Below the pieces are notes generated by a model. It ran no database searches and was not told the DNA's origin. It worked only from the letters and a program-made list of their open reading frames with translations. A program made the position numbers and the translations under genes. Below, piece by piece: positions 48,968-56,813 of a stretch of 56,813 nucleotides of DNA. The DNA comes from Microcaldota archaeon. GTDB taxonomy: Archaea > Micrarchaeota > Micrarchaeia > Anstonellales > Bilamarchaeaceae. Every line of letters begins with the position of its first letter. Position 1 is the first letter of the stretch. The stretch covers positions 1 through 56,813 of the forward strand of contig JAUSHJ010000063.1 in the NCBI GenBank assembly GCA_030648615.1, read 5' to 3'.

Positions 48968-49312
48968 ATGGAATTACGATACTATCTGCCGTTTCTAATC
49001 ATAATTGCTTTAACAGCTACTCTTATTTATTCTTTTTTTCTGCATACTACTTTAGCAACTGAAATGCCGTTATCAACTAAATTAGTGGTAGAGACGACAA
49101 TTTGTAAATCTGGGGACAGTGAACCTTGTAAAATTAATTCCTGTTCTGGCACGATTAGGTGTGTCAATGGTATTTGGGGCGGCTGTATAGTTCCCCAAGT
49201 ATGTATTCCAGAAGAAAAAATAAATTGCTATGCTCAAACATGTAGTATCGGAAAGAAAACTTGCAATGAATGTGGCACTGGTTACGGTAGCTGTGTTTTT
49301 GCTGATACTTAG
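48968..49312 (+). CDS. small cysteine-rich membrane-anchored/secreted protein
   Basis: N-terminal TM and >10 cysteines. Confidence 0.6.
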   Translation: MELRYYLPFLIIIALTATLIYSFFLHTTLATEMPLSTKLVVETTICKSGDSEPCKINSCSGTIRCVNGIWGGCIVPQVCIPEEKINCYAQTCSIGKKTCNECGTGYGSCVFADT

Positions 49313-49408
49313 TTAGCATTTACAATTCTTTCAGTTCGTTTAGTGTGAAACCACATATTCTTAAGTATATTGTTGTAATGTAATCCTGAAGTATTAATTA
49401 TCTGAGGT

Positions 49409-50155
49409 ATGTCTATGGTCGCAGTACTAAATCAAGTTCATGGAAAAGAATTATTGAACGTACAAGTTGGAGGGCAATCAAGGAATTTGCTAGTTCTCAG
49501 AGGTGATGGTTCAACAAGGCTTTTTGAAGCTCATCCTTTAGTAGATGCATTTAACGCAGGACATAGAACTAATCTTACAGTTGTATCTCATAGAGTAGCC
49601 GATATCGCACTTACTGTTTTAGAAACCTGGAAAAAATTGCCTACTGGATTTCCAGTTGATGCTTTAATTGCTTATGAACAACCAGGTAACAAATTAGGTA
49701 GAGAAATCGTTTTTTCTAGTGAAGGTGAACCAAGAGTAATCTTGGCAACAGGCAAATTCAAAGGAGAAAAAGACGTTGCATTAGTAGCTTTGGGCGTAAG
49801 GTCAGCAGATTTTAAGAAAGATGGAAGTTCAATCGTTTTAGATATTCCTGATAATCAGTTGATCGTAGTTCCATATTTCCCTGATTCAGATGGTTGGTAC
49901 ATGCCACATGCTGAGACCGGTGTTCCTAAGGGCAGAGACGCAGGACAAGATTTCGATGCTAGATTTCTCTATAGGTTAGATAATTCTTCGTATGTGGGTT
50001 TCCTGGTCCGCGACAGCGAATACGGCTACAGGAGGCAGGGCGTTAAAGGGGGAGTCGTCATTGCACTTCACGGGGCGTCCGTTGAGCTCGGGGTAGTAGC
50101 AGAAGTTCCCGATGCAGATATCACCAAGATATACTCGATATTGCATCCCGATTGA
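49409..50155 (+). CDS. uncharacterised protein, paralogous to 32258-33082
   Basis: Shared motifs DALIAYEQPGNKLGREIVF, RSADFKKDG, VVAEVPDADITK. Confidence 0.75.
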   Translation: MSMVAVLNQVHGKELLNVQVGGQSRNLLVLRGDGSTRLFEAHPLVDAFNAGHRTNLTVVSHRVADIALTVLETWKKLPTGFPVDALIAYEQPGNKLGREIVFSSEGEPRVILATGKFKGEKDVALVALGVRSADFKKDGSSIVLDIPDNQLIVVPYFPDSDGWYMPHAETGVPKGRDAGQDFDARFLYRLDNSSYVGFLVRDSEYGYRRQGVKGGVVIALHGASVELGVVAEVPDADITKIYSILHPD

Positions 50156-50208
50156 GTGTTTACGAAAATTAGTATCTCTTTTTAAATATTCTAAAGGAAA
50201 TAACATCG

Positions 50209-50820
50209 ATGTCACTGACAACAAAAAGAGCATTCATATTCTCCATAGATGCATTCATATCGTTTACCATAGCACTTTCAGTTATTTATTCTATCGTATT
50301 TTTCTCTTCAGTTCCTTCAGCATACTATGCAACATTGGCTCAGGCGCATTCGCTTTCCAGAGATACGCTGCTTGCATTGTCCACATCCAAATGTGATGAC
50401 CCGAGTATATGCGGTAATTTTAAGGGTTCCACAATTCTTGATATATTGGTATTTAAATCTTCTTTCATGGGCCCAAGTGGTCAGAGAGCAGAATTCGTAA
50501 AACAATTTATAGGTCCGCAAATACCTTCTCAGTATGGTTATATCTTTGAGGTATCTGATGAGAACGGAGTATGGACGATGGTATACAATACCTCTGATCC
50601 AGCTATGGCAACTTCAGATTCTCATAAGAAAACAAAAGATAAACTTTCCATATCTTCTTATTTGCCAGGTTTTTCCAGTACTATTTCACCTCCAGAAAAT
50701 CCGTATTCTTATCTTTCTTGCCATGGTGTCCAGCAGGTAACAATTTGTAGTACTCCAGACAATGATTATGATATAGGAGAAGGAGTGGTGAAACTCGCTA
50801 AATTAACGGTGTATACTTAG
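50209..50820 (+). CDS. pilin-like/secreted protein with N-terminal hydrophobic helix
   Basis: TKRAFIFSIDAFISFTIALSVIYSIVFF. Confidence 0.65.
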   Translation: MSLTTKRAFIFSIDAFISFTIALSVIYSIVFFSSVPSAYYATLAQAHSLSRDTLLALSTSKCDDPSICGNFKGSTILDILVFKSSFMGPSGQRAEFVKQFIGPQIPSQYGYIFEVSDENGVWTMVYNTSDPAMATSDSHKKTKDKLSISSYLPGFSSTISPPENPYSYLSCHGVQQVTICSTPDNDYDIGEGVVKLAKLTVYT

Positions 50821-50834
50821 GTTTCGGTGAACTG

Positions 50835-52454
50835 ATGAACGCAACTTCCAAAAAAGGTTTTTTCTTTGTATTCGTGATTTTCTTAGTAATTAGTTATATG
50901 CTAGCATCAATTTCCATTACTGTAAAGCAAATAGATTTAAGTGAAAAACGTTTTGCTGAAAGATTCAAGAATTCAAATATTGAACTTGTAATGAGTCAGG
51001 TTAATGACAAAAAAATTAATGAAGTTTCAAATTCCATAACCTATGCTATGCTTTTTAAGTTAAATGACCATTCAGTAGATTCTCCTCTTAAAAGCAGTCC
51101 TGAAACTGCACCAGAAGCCGAACAACTATTTTATCTCCGCAGTGCAATGCATGAGCTTGTTGCAAATGGAACTGCTTCAGGAGATAATTTTAATGATGCT
51201 CAGCAGCCGACATTTAATCCAGGTGCTGCATCATTCTCCAATTGGGTAAGTGGACTCAATGACACGCTTCAAAATATTGGTTTTGAAGTTTCTGAATTTT
51301 CTTTAAATACTTTTTGGATCAATCAATCAAAAATAGATTCCATTGATTATAATTTTACCATTCATCTTAAAGTATCTGAAAAAGGCGGTTTTACAACTAT
51401 CACCAGGGATTACAATATTTCAAATTCTTTACCTATACAATCTCTTACTGATTCTGCATTTTCCAGAGAAGTAAAAAGGAACAAACCTGATATTTTAGTT
51501 AAGAAGCCATTCTATTTTTTTGATGGTTACAGCGATCCCACTGATATAAATCCAAGTAGTCTGGTTCCTGGAGGGAGTGAAGGGCAGGGATGGTTCTATG
51601 GTTATCTTGTTGAAGTTAAGGATGCTTTATCAGTTCAGCCATTTGAACAAAAAAAATATATTTTAGTAGGCAAATATTCTGATATAATTGCAATGGACTA
51701 TCCCGATCTTTCTTATAAATCATTCGGGGCTTACATAATTACTGATAAACCTATACTAAATCCAGTTTCCGGTTGCCCTGGTGATTTTAATCAGGATAAT
51801 ACGTTTAATCCTATAATTTATGATAATCGTCATTGTACTGTTATGTCATCATCTAATTATATCGACAAACCGTTTATGGTTGGTGAAAATTTTGATATTA
51901 CTTTGGCACCACAATGTGATAGCGATAGTAGTGGCAATACGAGAAGCTGTATTCTTTTCGTAGCTCAAAAAAGCCCAGATGAGGTTAAACTCGATTCGAT
52001 TCAAAAATTACATTCGGTATCAATGTACGACATGGAAAAATTACGTGATTTTGCTATGTGCAGTTATTACATTCATAGTAAGGGTGCACCATCCTATCTT
52101 CAACGAATGCTTGCTAATTCATATATGCGAACAAGTGATTTAGGTATAGAATCTTTTGTACTTGGTAATTATATAGGTGCAACAATTAATGACGATGGTA
52201 GTGCCAGACCATCAGATATAACTTATTCGGATGATAAGAGTAGATTGGATAACGAATTCGTAAATGGAATAACCGGAAGTGCCTATAAAATCCGTGGTAT
52301 GCCCGGATGCAAAGATGCTGAAACTTGTAAAGATGGTTCAGATACTTTACTTGGCCATTTTAGGCTCACATCAGATTCTGCAAAGAAATACATTGGTTCT
52401 TCTAGTTTAGATATAGTTTGTAAACCTGGAAATGCCGGAGCGAGTTGTGGTTAA
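50835..52454 (+). CDS. large pilin-like/secreted protein
   Basis: TSKKGFFFVFVIFLVISYMLASISITVKQI; part of co-directional cluster. Confidence 0.65.
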   Translation: MNATSKKGFFFVFVIFLVISYMLASISITVKQIDLSEKRFAERFKNSNIELVMSQVNDKKINEVSNSITYAMLFKLNDHSVDSPLKSSPETAPEAEQLFYLRSAMHELVANGTASGDNFNDAQQPTFNPGAASFSNWVSGLNDTLQNIGFEVSEFSLNTFWINQSKIDSIDYNFTIHLKVSEKGGFTTITRDYNISNSLPIQSLTDSAFSREVKRNKPDILVKKPFYFFDGYSDPTDINPSSLVPGGSEGQGWFYGYLVEVKDALSVQPFEQKKYILVGKYSDIIAMDYPDLSYKSFGAYIITDKPILNPVSGCPGDFNQDNTFNPIIYDNRHCTVMSSSNYIDKPFMVGENFDITLAPQCDSDSSGNTRSCILFVAQKSPDEVKLDSIQKLHSVSMYDMEKLRDFAMCSYYIHSKGAPSYLQRMLANSYMRTSDLGIESFVLGNYIGATINDDGSARPSDITYSDDKSRLDNEFVNGITGSAYKIRGMPGCKDAETCKDGSDTLLGHFRLTSDSAKKYIGSSSLDIVCKPGNAGASCG

Positions 52455-52455
52455 T

Positions 52456-53019
52456 ATGAAAGGGCAATCCTCAATTGATTTAAACGTTCGATCTAAAGCT
52501 CGAGTATTGCGAGGACAATTCTCAATTAAGCAACCTTTGACGCAAATTTTGCGTCAAAATTTGTCAACATTTTTTGGCACTGTTGACAAACCTGCGGTTG
52601 CAGCTCGATGCCTGAAGGGTCAGTCATCGATGGAACTATTAGTAACGTTCAGTACTGTTCTAGTATTCACAGTTCCAGTATTACTTCTCTTACTTACAGT
52701 TTCACAATTTGGTTTTGAACGTTCATCAGTTGTCCAGGCAGATTCTAGTGCAAGGGTAATTGCAGATAATTTGAATGAGTTGTCTGCCCAAGGTGAAGGT
52801 GCAAAAAGAGAATTGTTGCTAAATCTCCCTTCCAATACTAAATATATTCATATATCTAAAGGTGAAGTAGTAATAGGGGTTTCACTATCGACAGGAATTT
52901 ATGAAGCTGCTGCACCATTCTACGCAAATGTTGTTACTCCCTATGATACTGCTGTATCGGGGTTATATCCATTATCAATGGAATGGTTGTATCAAACAAA
53001 TGAGGTACATATATCATGA
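52456..53019 (+). CDS. class III signal peptide pilin-like protein with extended leader
   Basis: LKGQSSMELLVTFSTVLVFTVPVLLLLLTV; likely start MKGQSSIDL. Confidence 0.75.
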   Translation: MKGQSSIDLNVRSKARVLRGQFSIKQPLTQILRQNLSTFFGTVDKPAVAARCLKGQSSMELLVTFSTVLVFTVPVLLLLLTVSQFGFERSSVVQADSSARVIADNLNELSAQGEGAKRELLLNLPSNTKYIHISKGEVVIGVSLSTGIYEAAAPFYANVVTPYDTAVSGLYPLSMEWLYQTNEVHIS

Positions 53020-53498
53020 TAGGTTCCAAAGGTCAAGTTGCTATGGAGTTTTTCCTCTATTCTGGGGTTTTCTTATTCATGATAATTGTAGCATTCATCG
53101 CGATAACTTATACTCAAAGTAATGAACTTCCTGCTAAAGAAGCACTGATAGCAAAAGAAGTGGGTGAAAGTATAACTGAGCAAATAAATCTTGCAGTTAG
53201 TGCTGATAGAGGTTTTAATACTACTACTATCTTTCCAAGGGTTATTCTAGGCAGACCATATAAAATTTCTTTTGTTCAGGATAAAAATACGCAAAACATT
53301 AGATTCGTGATATTGGAATGGCAGAGTAGTAAAGGTGAGGTAAGTCAGTCCTATACTCTTGCAGGATATAACTACAAATTCGAAGGCTGTGTTTCGCCTT
53401 TAGGTACTGCAAATCCTACGATGGTAAGTAATACATGTAGGAATTCACTTATGCTATACAATAACGGTTCTAACGTAATTATTAATCAGGAGAGTTAA
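53016..53498 (+). CDS. class III signal peptide pilin-like protein
   Basis: GSKGQVAMEFFLYSGVFLFMIIVAFIAIT. Confidence 0.8.
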   Translation: MIGSKGQVAMEFFLYSGVFLFMIIVAFIAITYTQSNELPAKEALIAKEVGESITEQINLAVSADRGFNTTTIFPRVILGRPYKISFVQDKNTQNIRFVILEWQSSKGEVSQSYTLAGYNYKFEGCVSPLGTANPTMVSNTCRNSLMLYNNGSNVIINQES

Positions 53499-53500
53499 AT

Positions 53501-54031
53501 ATGAAGAACTTAAAAGGATTGAAAGGTCAATATTTTAGTTTCGATGCGATAATATCCAGTGTGATATTTATCCTGACTATTGTTACTTTACTCTCTCATT
53601 GGCACAGTGTGCGTTCTGCATTGGACTTCCAAACTAACGAAAATATCAGAGAAGCAATACGTGTATCTGATCTTTCATTCACTCCTGGGTATCCAGCTAA
53701 TGAACGTTGCAGTACTCAATCTCAAATTGGTTTTGCGGTTTCCTGGCAGGATAAAAGATTAAATTATACTAATTTAGAATTGTGTGCAAGCACCAGTTCT
53801 AATACTTTACAATCTAATCTCTCATCTTCACTCAAGGTGTCTATAAAGGTAGAAAACCAAAGCGTATTAGGGTCTGATCCTTATTTCTACATTGGAACTA
53901 ATATGGATGACATGAGTGATTTGGATCGTAGTAAGTTAAAAAGTATCTCAAAATTCAGGCGTGTTGCTACGGCAGTTAATAGGTTAGGAGAAGAGCAGAT
54001 GATCTATCTTGATTTTTATGTTTATAATTAA
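53501..54031 (+). CDS. pilin-like protein
   Basis: LKGLKGQYFSFDAIISSVIFILTIVTLLSHW. Confidence 0.75.
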   Translation: MKNLKGLKGQYFSFDAIISSVIFILTIVTLLSHWHSVRSALDFQTNENIREAIRVSDLSFTPGYPANERCSTQSQIGFAVSWQDKRLNYTNLELCASTSSNTLQSNLSSSLKVSIKVENQSVLGSDPYFYIGTNMDDMSDLDRSKLKSISKFRRVATAVNRLGEEQMIYLDFYVYN

Positions 54032-54094
54032 TTGCCAAAATAGTTGGTAGAATCTAGAAATACTGGTAGATGGTAGAACGAGGAGGTAGAATTT

Positions 54095-54634
54095 ATGATA
54101 ATCGTTATGGGGTTGCCAGGCGCTGGGAAAAGTACGTTACTTTCTAAATTGAAAGAAAGCGGAACTGATTATGAATTTGTAAATTACGGAGATCTCATGC
54201 TTAAGATAGAAATAGGAAAAGGTTGGGTAAAGACAAGAGATGAAATGAGGAAATTGCCAATAGAAAAGCAAAAGCAGGCACAGAAACTTGTTGCAGCATG
54301 GCTTGCAAAACAAAACGGAAAATTGATTTTAGATACTCACTGTTCTGTTAATACTCCTAGCGGTTATTATCCTGGGTTACCATTTGCATTTCTTAAGGGT
54401 TTGGCAATTGAGAAATTAATTTATGTTACTGCAAATGTAGATGAAATAATAGCGAGACGACAGAACGACCCTAGTCGTCTACGTGACAGTAACGATAACA
54501 TTGCAGAGCATGATTCTATGAATCGATGTTATCTTGCAGCCTATTCTGCATTTACTGGTGCCCCTTCTGTAATCATCTACAATAAGCAGGGAAAGCTGGA
54601 CGAAGCTGTAGAACAGATGAAGAAGCTGCTTTAA
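54095..54634 (+). CDS. adkA: archaeal-type adenylate kinase
   Basis: MIIVMGLPGAGKSTLL, VNYGDLML, TRDEMRKLP, LDTHCSVNTPSGYYPGLP. Confidence 0.93.
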   Translation: MIIVMGLPGAGKSTLLSKLKESGTDYEFVNYGDLMLKIEIGKGWVKTRDEMRKLPIEKQKQAQKLVAAWLAKQNGKLILDTHCSVNTPSGYYPGLPFAFLKGLAIEKLIYVTANVDEIIARRQNDPSRLRDSNDNIAEHDSMNRCYLAAYSAFTGAPSVIIYNKQGKLDEAVEQMKKLL

Positions 54635-54680
54635 ATAAAAAGTTCTCTATTTTTAATCTTATTTTTACTAATCTTATTCT

Positions 54681-55961
<1,281 letters not shown>

Positions 55962-55969
55962 GTGTATTC

Positions 55970-56662
55970 ATGAAATTTCTTCTGCGTAAAAATGGAATCG
56001 AATTTTACTATACAGATAAATTCATGTATGGTAAGAAAGACGGAGAACTTTACAAGCTTGCCATGTTTGACAGGCATTTCTATAAACTAAAGTTGTACAA
56101 TAGAGTGCCAGTGCTGGAAATCGATGGGCTCAGAATGCAGTTAGTAAAAGATTTCAAAACTCCTCTTGATTATTCCAAAGAAGTTGCCTCCAGATTAAAA
56201 ATAACTAAGAATGATGCTGTGCTAGATATTTGCACTGGCTTAGGTTATACTGCTATAGCGGCATCTAAATTTGCAAATAAAGTAATAACCTGTGAATTAA
56301 GCGAATCCGTGCTTCAGTTAGCTCGCTGGAATCCATTTTCAAGTGAATTATTTTCTTCAAACATAGAAATAAAATCAGGAGACGCGTTTTCCACAGTGAA
56401 AGGGTTCAAGGACAAGACTTTCGATGTAGTAATTCATGATCCACCTAGGTTCAGTCATGCCCCTGACCTTTACTCATCACAGTTTTATACTGAACTTCAT
56501 CGTGTTACCAAAAGCAAAGCAAGACTATTTCACTATGTTGGTACTTTAGGAAAAGAAAAAGGAAGAAAAATAGAAGATGAAGTAAAGAAAAGATTAGAGT
56601 TGGCAGGCTTCCGAGATTTTAACTACGTTGCGAAACTACAGGGATGGTTTTTCAGAAAATAA
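55970..56662 (+). CDS. predicted archaeal methyltransferase
   Basis: DAVLDICTGLGYTAIAASKFANKVITCELSE; VIHDPPRFS. Confidence 0.85.
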   Translation: MKFLLRKNGIEFYYTDKFMYGKKDGELYKLAMFDRHFYKLKLYNRVPVLEIDGLRMQLVKDFKTPLDYSKEVASRLKITKNDAVLDICTGLGYTAIAASKFANKVITCELSESVLQLARWNPFSSELFSSNIEIKSGDAFSTVKGFKDKTFDVVIHDPPRFSHAPDLYSSQFYTELHRVTKSKARLFHYVGTLGKEKGRKIEDEVKKRLELAGFRDFNYVAKLQGWFFRK

Positions 56663-56735
56663 AAAGATAAAAAAAAGAAAAATTGAAGCCAGAATTTGTA
56701 TCTACCCTCTAGCATTCAGCCTCTACCAATAGTTA

Positions 56736-56813
56736 TTACCTATCCTTGGTAACTATCTGTATACCTTCAGGAGTTCTGTTGACATTGCCAACTTTAACAC
56801 CAACAAGTAACCG
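56736..56813 (-). CDS. C-terminal end of a gene running off the window
   Basis: Open frame RLLVGVKVGNVNRTPEGIQIVTKDR followed by TAATAA-type stop. Confidence 0.4.
   Translation of the reverse strand, partial: RLLVGVKVGNVNRTPEGIQIVTKDR

Overview
AT-rich archaeal chromosome segment. The gene content (psmA, archaeal adkA, S8e, Cgi121-like, trm56, RNase Z, carS, ATP-dependent DNA ligase, S-layer protein, class III/type IV pilin-like signals, TATA-like promoters) and the intron-rich tRNAs suggest a DPANN-like, possibly Micrarchaeota-type genome; this lineage call is inference. Most of the window is housekeeping genes. Main points of interest: (1) an accessory island at about 2.2-6.3 kb, where short copies of the 3' end of trm56 recur between cassettes (Bro-N gene, AbiEii-like pair), consistent with serial insertion at the 3' end of a protein-coding gene; (2) a DUF4143-type ATPase gene flanked by ~135-bp structured direct repeats; (3) tandem tRNA-Gln(UUG) and tRNA-Val(CAC) genes with non-canonical introns, the Val gene apparently carrying one in the D-loop and one at 59/60 in the T-loop; (4) an in-frame UAA splitting seryl-tRNA synthetase; (5) two GC-rich, strongly folded candidate ncRNAs (about 12.55-12.75 kb and 19.9-20.2 kb), the second next to a Fic gene and sharing a putative operator with it; (6) a five-gene pilin-like cluster in which one gene has a triplicated leader motif separated by near-perfect palindromes. 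All function calls come from reading motifs by eye; no database search was run.
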